Source of the DNA: Sipunculus nudus | Lineage: Eukaryota; Annelida; Sipuncula; Golfingiida; Sipunculidae | Length of the DNA stretch: 64,000 nt | Direction of reading: 5' to 3' | Assembly: GCA_026874595.1 (NCBI GenBank) | Contig: CM049318.1 | Location: 50,496,750-50,560,749 of the forward strand | In this document: piece by piece, positions 44,028 through 53,410 of the stretch | Layout: the number at the start of each line of letters is the position of its first letter | Numbering within the stretch: position 1 is the first letter of the stretch | Translations under genes and position numbers: made by a program | Notes under the pieces: model-generated | Databases searched by the model: none | Told to the model about the DNA's origin: nothing | What the model saw: only the letters and a program-made list of their open reading frames with translations

Positions 44028-46022
44028 GTGAACCATCACACAGATTGGTGTTCCTCTATCGTTACTAGTGTGAAGAAAGACGGTACCCTCAGGGTGTGTT
44101 TGGACCCAAAACGGCTTAATAACTGTCTCAAACGCTGTCCACACAAAATTCCTACGCTCGAGGAACTGAACCCGGAATTTGCGGAGGCAAGTGTATTCTC
44201 AAAGCTCGATGCCAAGTCAGGTTATTGGTCTATCCCCTTGGACAAAGACAGTCAGGAACTAACAACCTTCCGCACCCCATTCGGCAGGTTCTGTTTCACA
44301 AGGTTGCCGTTTGGACTATCGGTATCACAAGATTTATTCCAACATGCCATGGATTGCATACTAGAAAAGGCACCAGGGTGCACTGGTATCGCAGATGACC
44401 TCGCAGTGTTCGGGCGCGATGAAACAGAACATGACAAAAACTTATTGAACCTGATGCAAGTGGCCCGTGAAGAAGGTCTAGTATTCAATTCACAGAAATG
44501 TGTCATAAAAACAAACAAGATAAAGTTCTTCGGCTCAGTCTACACTGCACAGGGGATCAAACCGGATCCCAAAAAAGTTGAGGATATATGGAATATGCCC
44601 ACACCCCAAGACAAGGATGATTTGCAACGCTTTATTGGGCTCATGAACAATCTGTCTGCGCACATTCCTCATTTCTCTGAAAAGGCTGCACCTCTGAGAG
44701 ATCTGTTGAAAAAAGACACTCCATTTTATTGGCAGGAGGACCATCAACAGACATACGAATCCCTCAAGAAAAGCATAAACCCAGAATCGTGTCTCGCGTA
44801 TTTCAACGCACAGAAAGACTCTGTCATAGAGGTAGATGCGTCCCAGAAAGGCCTAGGGGCATGCCTCTTCCAGGAAAACAAAATCATCGCGTTCGCGTCA
44901 AAAACGCTAACAGCCACACAGGCAGCTTATTCGAACACTGAGCGCAAAGCTCTAGCGTTAGTCTTCGGAATCCAGAAATTCCATGCCTTTGTCTTCGGGA
45001 AGCGTTTCAAGGTCATTACCGATCATAAACCACTTGTGATGATACATGCAAAACCGCTAACAAGTGCACCTCCCCGCTTACAACGGCTCCTCGTCAAGAT
45101 ACAAGGCTACAACTTTGATCTCGAGTACAAACCGGGAAGTCAGATGGTCCTATCAGATACGCTTTCGAGATTACCGAACCCGGAAAAGTCTGGAGACATA
45201 CCACTGGATGAGCAAGTTGATGCGCTTTGTATCGACGACATAGACGATAACCACAAAATCCATCTGGTCAACTTCAGTCTTGAAAAACAGACCCAATTAC
45301 GGGAGTATAACCAATCGGACAGGACCATGCATGCACTACAGCAAACAGTTCAGCATGGTTGGCCAGAGAAGATAGGTGAGCTCTCTCAGGATATCCGTCC
45401 ATTTTGGTCGTTCCGCGACGAAATTGGAATAACCAACGGTATACTCTTTAAAGGACGACAAGTGATTATTCCAGAGCAGCTGCGCCGAAACATTCTGGAA
45501 CAATTACATGAGGCACATCTTGGTATTGAGAAAACGCGACAGCTAGCACGGAGTAGTGTGTATTGGCCTCATATCAACAGAGACATAGAAACATTGATAA
45601 AGAAATGTGCTGTTTGCCAGGAAAGTTTGCCTGAGCAGACAAAAGAGCCAATGATCAGTCACGAAGTTCCGAGCACCCCATGGACTAAAATTGCAAGTGA
45701 CTTATTCGAAGTGTACAACACACACTACATGATAATAGTGGACTACCATTCAAAGTTTCTGTATGTCAAACGTCTAATCCACACAAAAAGCAGTGATATC
45801 GCTAATGAAACAGCTGAATGCTTTAGCATCTTTGGACCACCTCTTGAAATAATCACGGATAACGGCCCACAATACAGTGGAAAACCATACGGTGACATGT
45901 GTACAAAATGGAACGTAAAGCACACCACAACATCGCCACGATATGCACAATCGAACGGTTTTGTTGAAAGACAGATTCGAACAGTCAAAGGTATCATCAA
46001 AAAGTGTACAAAAACACAGTGA
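44028..46022 (+). CDS. pol: Element D reverse transcriptase, RNase H and integrase
   Basis: 664 residues. RT shows DAKSGYW (D61) and an IADD catalytic loop (121-124), where most Gypsy elements have Y-x-DD. RNase H shows EVDASQKGLG and ITDHKPL and ends VLSDTLSRLPN. Integrase has H-x3-H and CAVCQ zinc residues, then ASDLFEVY, ITDNGPQYSG and NGFVERQ for the catalytic triad. A TGA at 46020-46022 stops translation, but the frame continues beyond it. The upstream boundary is the frame break at 44019. Confidence 0.92.
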   Translation: MNHHTDWCSSIVTSVKKDGTLRVCLDPKRLNNCLKRCPHKIPTLEELNPEFAEASVFSKLDAKSGYWSIPLDKDSQELTTFRTPFGRFCFTRLPFGLSVSQDLFQHAMDCILEKAPGCTGIADDLAVFGRDETEHDKNLLNLMQVAREEGLVFNSQKCVIKTNKIKFFGSVYTAQGIKPDPKKVEDIWNMPTPQDKDDLQRFIGLMNNLSAHIPHFSEKAAPLRDLLKKDTPFYWQEDHQQTYESLKKSINPESCLAYFNAQKDSVIEVDASQKGLGACLFQENKIIAFASKTLTATQAAYSNTERKALALVFGIQKFHAFVFGKRFKVITDHKPLVMIHAKPLTSAPPRLQRLLVKIQGYNFDLEYKPGSQMVLSDTLSRLPNPEKSGDIPLDEQVDALCIDDIDDNHKIHLVNFSLEKQTQLREYNQSDRTMHALQQTVQHGWPEKIGELSQDIRPFWSFRDEIGITNGILFKGRQVIIPEQLRRNILEQLHEAHLGIEKTRQLARSSVYWPHINRDIETLIKKCAVCQESLPEQTKEPMISHEVPSTPWTKIASDLFEVYNTHYMIIVDYHSKFLYVKRLIHTKSSDIANETAECFSIFGPPLEIITDNGPQYSGKPYGDMCTKWNVKHTTTSPRYAQSNGFVERQIRTVKGIIKKCTKTQ

Positions 46023-46643
46023 GACATAAACGTAGCACTACAGCATCTGCGATGTACTCCTATTGATTCACACTTACCCAGTCCGAGCGAAATTCTATTC
46101 AGCAGGCAGATCCGAACGAATTTGCCAAGTAACCAAACTGCTAACTACAATACAAACCATGACATCAACACAGGTCTACAACGCCGCACACAACAGATGA
46201 CACAAAGCTACAACCAAAGAGCCGGACCTGAATTACACCCACTTAAGGTCGGACAACAGGTGAGAACATTAAACAAAGAAACCCATCAATGGACACCCGG
46301 CGAAGTAGTAACCGTATGCAGGGAACCACGATCGTACCGAATACGAACACGCGATGGTACTATAGTCAGACGAAACAGAAGACACATACGCGTACAATAC
46401 ACAACACAAACAAGTGATGTAAACCGAACAAAGCGCGTTCGATTCGCCGATGAGATTCCATTTGTGCCACATCAGTCAAATAGGGGCACTGATGCTCCGA
46501 ATGCTCGCAATCAGTCGTCACCAGCTGAGCAGCTGCAGGCAGCTGCACAGCCACCAACTGACGAACAGCCGCGACCACAGAAACCAACAACTGTTACACG
46601 ATATGGCCGTGAGATAAAGCCACCTGTAAGATATCAGGACTGA
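46023..46643 (+). pseudogene. pol: Element D integrase C-terminal region, past a nonsense codon
   Basis: In the same frame as the upstream pol. It includes PIDSHLPSPSEILF, a basic domain with VGQQVRTL, and an Arg-rich stretch. It ends in a Pro/Gln-rich tail with TRYGREIKPPVRYQD, a common Gypsy C-terminus. Only the TGA at 46020 separates it from integrase. Confidence 0.88.
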
Positions 46644-46920
46644 TACGATTTAATTAACATTCGAAATACGTGCATGGACCTCTTCTTTCCTTAAGAATCA
46701 GAATTTCGCGAAATAGACACCTTTATTATAATATGTACCTCACAAACAGCCAACAGAGACATTCCAGTCAACCTGTTGAATTTCCTTGGTAAACCTGTTA
46801 AATTTTCGATGGACACTAGTTTTAATGACATCCCAGTTAACTTTGGTTTTGGTTAACATGTTTTACTCTCTCTTGTTGGACGCTCCAGTTTAACATTAAT
46901 TCTTATTCAGAAGAGGGAGA

Positions 46921-47127
46921 TGTTGCGATAATAAGTTTTAGTTTTATATCATGCTGGCGCTACTTAATAATGCGTCATATCACAGCCGGCGTACAACCGC
47001 GGTCACCGTTTCACAACGCGTATAGTTCTGTCAAGATGGCCGTCTAGCATGACGCGCCCTACGTATGTTCACAGGTAGTAAATGGATTATATCCAATCTG
47101 TATGTAGTTGTCGTCACTATTATAACA
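46921..47127 (+). repeat. 3' LTR of element D
   Basis: 207 bp, directly preceded by the polypurine tract AGAAGAGGGAGA (46909-46920) and followed by CTCCC. Confidence 0.97.
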
Positions 47128-47132
47128 CTCCC

Positions 47133-47599
47133 TAGCCCCATGTTAGGGCACAATGTCATGCTGCTCACACAAATGAGCATCAAGATTGATAAATTACTTT
47201 TTTTTCACTTATACAAATGAGTAAAGCTGGTATATAATTATGCATGTATATATTTAATATTACACATGTAATTTTGATATTCAGAACAGAAAATTTTCTC
47301 AGTTAAGTTGAAAATTTTGATATTAAGTCAAGTAGATGTTTCAGAACTGACACATATTCTAAACTGTGATTTATTATGGTAGTTGGTTTCTGTGAAGTTC
47401 AAATGTGAACTTGCATGCTTGAAGAATAGATGAAACCAAAGAAGAAAATTACATTTGTTTGTTAGCATTTTCCTCACTAAAATATTTTAAATGGTCTTGT
47501 TCATTATGTGTTTTGTGTCCTTAAAAATAGTGTATCTGGAATAAATGTTTACTGTATTATCTGATTTAAGATGATAAAAAATCAAGCTAGCCTAAGATT
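47133..47599. other. Non-coding interval
   Basis: No recognised feature. Confidence 0.5.
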
Positions 47600-47945
47600 A
47601 GATTAGGATTCTGATCTGTTTAGGCCCAGTTTAAAATCAGTTCCCCACAGGATTGTAATCTTCACTAGCCCAGATTAAAGTTTTGATCTGGGCCGGCCCA
47701 GTTTAAAATCAGTCCAGCACAGGATTGTAAACTTAACCAGGCCAGATCAAACTTCTACTCTGGGTCAGCCCAGTTTAAAATCAGTCCAGACCAGATTAAA
47801 ATCCTGAAGTCTTCACCTCAGGATTTTAATCTGGACCGGCCCAGATCCAAATTTTAATCTGGGCTGGCCCAAATTTAAAACTGGTCCCCAGTTTAAATCT
47901 GGTCTGGCCCAGATTAGAATTTTGATCTGGGCCAGGACATATATA
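47600..47945. repeat. Palindromic fold-back repeat, copy 2
   Basis: Same block design as 34328-34552 but longer. The centre is a perfect 17-bp inverted repeat (47791-47807 with 47818-47834, 10-base loop). Blocks 'CTGGGCCGGCCCAG' and 'CCAGATTAAAAT' flank it on both sides. Confidence 0.8.
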
Positions 47946-48129
47946 TACACTGGATTTTCATGATCAAAGTAATTGTTAATCAACACAACAGCGATCAGAT
48001 TGGAAGAATAGAACTACAACCATTCCACTTGGGCCAGATTACCAATCTGATACGTCCAATATTACTGCCAATCTCTGGGGATCAAGAAGTGTGACAGCAG
48101 GGTTTTTGGGTATGACACCCAACAGAAAG

Positions 48130-48131
48130 GT
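48130..48131 (+). promoter_or_regulatory. Candidate splice donor of element E
   Basis: AGAAAG|GTAATA, 73 bases before the hydrolase ATG. The preceding 30 bases align with those before the donor of element F (both have TTTGGG about 25 bases upstream). Confidence 0.5.
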
Positions 48132-48202
48132 AATACCAGCTGATTAACCTTTAACCTGATACTATAGGGATCTGGGTCAGAATTGTCATCAAACTTAACA
48201 GC

Positions 48203-48284
48203 ATGGCACATGCCTCTCAGTTCAAATACAGTTGTGCATTAATCTTAGGAGCCTCCAAGGTTTCACACATGGATGATGATATTA
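48203..48284 (+). pseudogene. Element E SGNH hydrolase, N-terminal piece
   Basis: ATG at 48203. It reads MAHASQFKYSCALILGASKV, parallel to the start of the element F hydrolase (KALVIGASEV), including the block I serine of SGNH enzymes in a G-A-S context. The reading stops at the TA target site of the inserted element and resumes at 50814. Confidence 0.65.
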
Positions 48285-48819
48285 CCCGGCTAAAGATTTT
48301 CCGAAAAATTTCTGTATGTCAAATAAATTTCCACAGATTTCTGCGGAAAACTTCGGAATTCCATGGATTTCCGCAGTTTTCCACGGTTCTCATGCATTTG
48401 TGGAAGATTTCATAAGATTTTTATCCACACTTTTCCGAACACTTCGGAAAAGTGTGGGAAAAAATCCACATTTTTCCGAAAATGCGGCAAATTTCCGCGG
48501 ATTTCCACAAAATTCTGGGACTTAGAAAATTTTTGGCTGTGAAAAGGCTTTCTGGACACAGAAATTTTACTTGGACATGGAGATGTACTGGGACTGAAGG
48601 GAAAAATGCTACATGTTAAAAACTATAAAAAATATAATATACTTCATTCTTTATAGAGATATGGCATCCAACATACCAATATGTTAAGAAAAGCATCAAG
48701 AATACAAATATAGAAAATATTTCCTATTCAAATCAATTTTGTGATAGAGGTACTGTGTATTATAATTTGTTCATATATGTAATTTTCCTGCACACACACA
48801 CATGCACACACTCATATAA

Positions 48820-48872
<53 letters not shown>

Positions 48873-50813
48873 GCTGAATAAAAAATTAAATTATGTTTTG
48901 AAAGATACATGTATCACATATATATTTCTCTCTGACAAATGTTATTAAAGTGTCTTGATTTAACCTGAGATTAAGTGTTCACCAGCTCCCCTTGGAACTA
49001 AAAAACAGCTCATTAAAATGAATAGGTATTAATTATATATAATATACTAAAAGATCCATGTGTTACAAGGCAAGTACATGCACCCTGGGTAGATGCCAGC
49101 TGCAGCTGTACTATGTCATTGTCAAGTACTGTCATCCAGCCATCTTGACCTTGCAAGGCCAGTCCCCAGCATCTCAGGTTACAGGAAGCAGTGTATCAAG
49201 ACACTTACAGTGCATAAATGCAGGATCAGTTCAAATGGAGTGGTTAACAGTCAGGAGGAATGAAGAGAACACAACTCATGTAAGCATATCCACCTATTTT
49301 ATTTGAGTTCGAAATATGTGAACAGAATATGCAAAATATCTGGTTAATATACTTGTCTGAGGATGAGCACTAATGGGTACTGTTTTTATGTGTATGGACT
49401 TAGATGGCCTATAACACTGGGTATTTCCTCAAGTATATTTTGAGAATCATCATGCCTCATCCTTACATATAAGAAAATACATTTTTTAACCATAAAAGTA
49501 TTGTAATTGAAAATTTGATGATGCAAAGAGTCATTCAACAGACTGAACTGGTATTCTGAAATATCCTTAAATAGCTTAAATATGGTAAACATCTTTCTAT
49601 TTAGAACCAAAATATCCTTTCTATTTCTGAATAGGAAACATCTTTCTATTTAGATCAGCAATATGCATTTTCTTGCCATATATGACACCACTGTTATGTA
49701 TTTAATTAGGGCATTTGTTGTAATTAGGGCATTTGTTGTTATGGCCTAAAAAGAATATTTTTTAAATTGTTTACAAACCATGTGCATCCATATTTATTCA
49801 TTATTTATGATATTTTGGAGTTTAATGTGTGCAGGAATTTTTAAAGTGTTATTTAATGTTGCCTTAAGAGTTCGAATAACCAGCAAATCTTGGAGAAAGA
49901 TACATATAAAACATAATGCACTGTTTGTCAATAGAAAATTTTCAGTGTTTCTGATTAATTTGCAGTTTACACTAAATTGACTTTCTTGCAATTTTAAAGT
50001 TGTAGTACTTAAAGATCTTATAGAAAAATTCCATGTCTGAAAAATATACTTATTTTACTATGAAAGAGGTCTTACACAATATGATGTTTCTTGCAAGATC
50101 ACTAAATTATTTTTTTTCTTTCCAGATAAAATCACCAGGAGATATTTGATAGGTCCATCAAAGCAAATATGAGACACAAGTTGAGTGACTGATTGAAGCC
50201 ATTGTGAAGAAAACAAAACTAACCAATATTTATTATAATTTTTTCAATAAATAATCAGTTTACTTCTTTTAGTGTTTTTCATTTATTACTTCTATAAGCA
50301 GATGCAGCTGTAGCAATACTCTAATATTTAAGAAGAAAAGGAAGGCAACATTCTCAAAATATAGCTGATTGTTATGTTTATTCAGAAAATTAGAATTTTT
50401 ACAATTTCAGAAAAATATTGCCACAGCAATTCATTTTCCAAAGGAAACCTTCATGAAAGAGTGGGGAAGCTGCAGAAAAACCTCTGTGGAAACTGCTGTA
50501 GAAATCTTTGGAAAAGTGCGGAAGAAATCCTCGGAAAAGTGCGGAAACTGTGGTAGAAATCCATGGAAAAGTGCGGAAACTGCAGCAGAAATCAGCGGAA
50601 AAGTGTGGAAACTGCAGCAGAAATCAGCGGAAAAATGCAGAAACTGCGGCAGAAATCTGCGGAAAAGTGCGGAATCTACGGCAAAGATTTAGGATTTGGT
50701 GCTTTTTCTGAAGAATTTTATAAATCTTCAGAAAAATGCTGCAGTCCCAATACTCGGAAATCCGTGGAAATCCTTGGATATTTTGCGGTTTCTTCAGAAA
50801 ATCTACAGCCGGG
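48285..50813. mobile_element. 2.5-kb terminal-inverted-repeat element with tandem sub-repeats, TA target duplication
   Basis: Ends are CCCGGCTAAAGATTTTCCG (left) and its near-complement CAGAAAATCTACAGCCGGG (right), with TA on both sides (48283-48284 and 50814-50815). Removing it restores alignment of the flanking hydrolase to element F. Both ends extend inward as arrays of degenerate 30-36 bp units (TTTCCGCAGATTTCC type on the left to about 48525, the complement GGAAAAGTGCGGAAACTG on the right from about 50455). The middle has an (AT)n tract (48825-48870) and no recognised transposase. It resembles a fold-back or MITE-type DNA element with mariner-like target choice. Confidence 0.75.
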
Positions 50814-50815
50814 TA

Positions 50816-51351
50816 AGTCTGCCTCCCTTCCAATAAAAGGTAACTTTGGGTTTGATTCTGATGAGGTTACAGTAAAATTCACGGCATTCGGGGGGTAGAA
50901 ATGTATTCAAACTGTCTCAGTTTGACCTTTGGACAGTTGTTGAACACTGGCCAAATATCATTTTGTTGGCACTTTGGGGTAATGATTTGTCTCAGCTAGG
51001 CTTCGAGGGGGGTCCTGAAGTTTTAGCTCATGAACAACTTAAATTATGTCACCTTATACATGACGAATTGCTAGTGTAAAAAATGGTTGTTCAATCTATG
51101 GGCCCCTGTTTCCAACCTTTCTGTGGTAGATCATACCCACATGTTTACAATCAAAAGGTATCTGTAATCAGTACTTGCGGGTTGTGCTGGACGACACTAT
51201 ATTTGCATCATTTTGAGACCACGGTAAACTGGTTTAGGTGGGCAGGCATTTGTATGGAGACGATGGTGTTAATTTTAATTGGTCAGGAATTATATTGTGG
51301 TACAAAAGCTTAAGAGGTTCCTTAGTGCAAGCTTTCAGAGGTAATATCTGA
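50816..51351 (+). pseudogene. Element E SGNH hydrolase, C-terminal piece
   Basis: Parallels element F residues 36-201. It shows NFGFDSDEVTVKF, WGNDLSQLGF (the GxND block), FQPFCGRSYP and DDGVNFNWSG (the DGVH block with His replaced by Asn). It ends WYKSLRGSL before a stop near 51349. Several frameshifts and stops break it. Loss of the histidine would abolish SGNH catalysis even without the frame breaks. Confidence 0.7.
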
Positions 51352-52162
51352 ACCGTCCGTCTTAATTCAAACCAGTCAATCAGCATTTGGTCATATGTCA
51401 AACCATACCTTTCTTACCCATGGTAAAGAGTCTGAGCCAGGACTGTGAAAATTGGCTGTTTGTAAAACACGTTGGCCCTGTAATGCAGAATATATGTTAC
51501 ATTTATTATGGCTATGGTGAATCTAGTTAATAATTTTAATTTTTTTGGTTTAATCAACGAGTCTGAGCCAGGACTTAAAAATGGCTGCCCCCTTTTTTCG
51601 ATTTTGACAGGTTTATTTACATAAATCTACTACAAGCAAAGTCCGAGCCACGACTTCAATAAAGAGGCTGGCCATACGGCATAGTCTGAGCCAGGACATT
51701 TGTTATGGCTGTTGTGAAACACTAATGGATGGTATAATGGATATATCATAGTTGGCTGAACCTATGCCAGGCTGATGAATTTTTACTGTTTGGTTAATTA
51801 TATTATTTATAATTGCCTTAATCAGTAATTGACTTTTGAACATGCATAATGTATGTGTCATGTATAGAATTGACAGGTGTATGGTATTATGGATATGTCC
51901 TAGCTGGCTGAGCCTAGGCCAGGATCTTGAATTGTTACTGTTTGGTGAATTATGTAAGGGATAATTGCCTAAATCAGTCATGAAATTCTGAACATACATA
52001 ATATATGTATCAAGTATAGAATTTACATGTGACTACAGTCTGGACCGTGACTTTAAAATGGCTGTTTAACATCAACATCTATATACTCATTAGCTGGCGA
52101 TAACATTTTTATTTTATTACCACCATTTACAATATTTGCTGCTCCTTTAATGTTGATTGCAG
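51352..52162 (+). repeat. Element E spacer with five hairpin-type repeats and a 155-bp duplication
   Basis: AGTCTGAGCCAGGACT or a close variant occurs near 51429, 51560, 51640, 51690 and (more diverged) 52035. Each pairs AGTC with GACT and is followed by an A-rich step and GGCTG. Two tandem units of about 155 bp (51718-51870 and 51880-52025) lie between the fourth and fifth repeats. The segment ends in TTGATTGCAG (52153-52162), a splice-acceptor-like site abutting the gag ATG. Confidence 0.7.
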
Positions 52163-53410
52163 ATGTCTGGAGGTCGACCAAATAGACTACAAAAGATTCT
52201 GTGGAGGTTGGGCTTTGAACCAGATGAGACTCCTGTTTCACTTAAAAGGAAAGCTCAGAACACTAACCTCAAACAAAAGAGTGCTAAATGTCAGCATTTT
52301 GCCACCCTGGCCCAGGTTACACGCAGCTCCGCCTACTGATACAAATCACGCGCCTGCATCATCCAGAACAGAGGCGATGCTGGAGAAACTCATGCAATCA
52401 TATCGCATATGCAACAGGAAATACAGATGCTTAAAAACCAGCAAAAAATACAATCTGAAAACAGCGGCAGGAATGCAGAGGTTGCTCAAGAAGGATCATT
52501 GTGCTGGTCCGTCCCGTTCAGAAGCGGCATCATCCTCACTGGACTTTGAGTCGGCATTGTCTGATGAGGAGTTAGAAATCATTCATGACATCATAACCAA
52601 AGCCACAGGGAAATTTGCAGGTAAGAGAACATTCCCGACAGGAAAATCCTACTTTGTGACTAATGGGGGGCTAATGTCAGCCAACTTACCCCTAGGTTTG
52701 AATGTTTCTAAAAAAAGTACAAGCATATATCTGGGCAGATAAATCTGTGGAGCTGTCCCTATTATTGAGCCCTGACCAAAAACCAAGTTATGACCTCATA
52801 TGTGAGAAGCCTAGTTCTGATGAAGATGCCCCTAGCTTTAGGTGGGCCAAGAATTCTGCCCCCAAAATAAGGAATATTAACTGGTGGACAGATGCTTTTA
52901 ACATCTCTACCGCAATATACACTCAGAGGTTGCCCAGGGAGGCTCCCAACTTGATGGAATATGTTTCTACTGTTAGGCGCATATCACTTAAGAAAGGAGA
53001 TTTGGTGAATTTTGACAGGGAGTTCAGAAAACAAATCTTGGGAGGGAGGTAGTGCATCATGAGTTTTATCAGGAAGCTAGACTTGCCTATGTGGCTCCAA
53101 ACCCCCTAGGCCTCTAAAGCATGGGTTTCATGACCAAAACAAACAATCTAGGTACAGTTACTCAAGAGGCACACAGAGCTACAAACAAGCATGCTGGAAG
53201 TTTAACAGGGGTAAACCCTGCACAGGTTGTGAACGCCCACACATCTGTACCTCATGCAGAGATAACCATCCCAAACAGGATTTCCCACTCCAACAGCAGG
53301 GACAAGGTAGGCCACTGCATACCATCACCGGTAAGGGTCGATATACTAGAGAAGCTTCTAGATGAATCAGGTTATGAAACGGCAAAGTCAAAATTCTTGG
53401 TACAAGGGTA
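52163..53410 (+). pseudogene. gag: Element E gag and RT-ORF start, frameshifted
   Basis: ATG at 52163. A basic start (MSGGRPNRLQK) passes through shifts into a coiled-coil-like stretch near 52395-52450. Then come a Ser-rich acidic segment and a conserved region (SDEELEIIHDII; AYIWADKSVELSLLL; NWWTDAFNISTAIY; DFDREF-type end near 53020) that parallels element F gag. A zinc finger follows near 53190-53285 (CxxF...C..C....HIC.SC..NHP), as in F. The overlapping frame 53340-53408 encodes the RT-ORF linker (KLLDESGYETAKSKFLVQG). At least three shifts are present. Confidence 0.7.

Larger units (their letters stand above)
41819..47127 (+). mobile_element. Ty3/Gypsy LTR retrotransposon D, nearly intact
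   Basis: 5,309 bp with 207-bp LTRs differing at three positions (about 1.4%) and a 5-bp duplication CTCCC (41814-41818 and 47128-47132). Gag with two zinc knuckles, protease, RT, RNase H and integrase are all present. A one-base frame break lies near 44019 and an in-frame TGA at 46020. It is the youngest-looking element in the window together with B. Confidence 0.95.
47960..53408 (+). mobile_element. Tyrosine-recombinase-type retroelement E (SGNH, gag, RT start), broken
   Basis: Holds the same order as element F for its first half: leader, donor-like site (48130), SGNH hydrolase, hairpin-repeat spacer, acceptor (52161-52162), gag with zinc finger, and the start of the RT ORF. A 2.5-kb inverted-repeat element (48285-50813) splits the hydrolase. 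At about 53409 the element changes abruptly into Gypsy RT, so its RT core and recombinase are gone. Both ends are approximate. Confidence 0.7.

Noticed and set aside
44010..44030. Programmed -1 frameshift site at the element D gag-pol junction
   Set aside because: The offset is -1, but no X-XXY-YYZ heptamer or clear downstream pseudoknot is visible. A single-base change is simpler.
50508..50711. Lys/Cys/Asn-rich open frames with repeated 'KCGNC' and 'RKSAET' patterns near 50370-50900
   Set aside because: They arise from translating the GGAAAAGTGCGGAAACTG sub-repeats in the right arm of the 48285-50813 element. All three frames stay open for the same reason.
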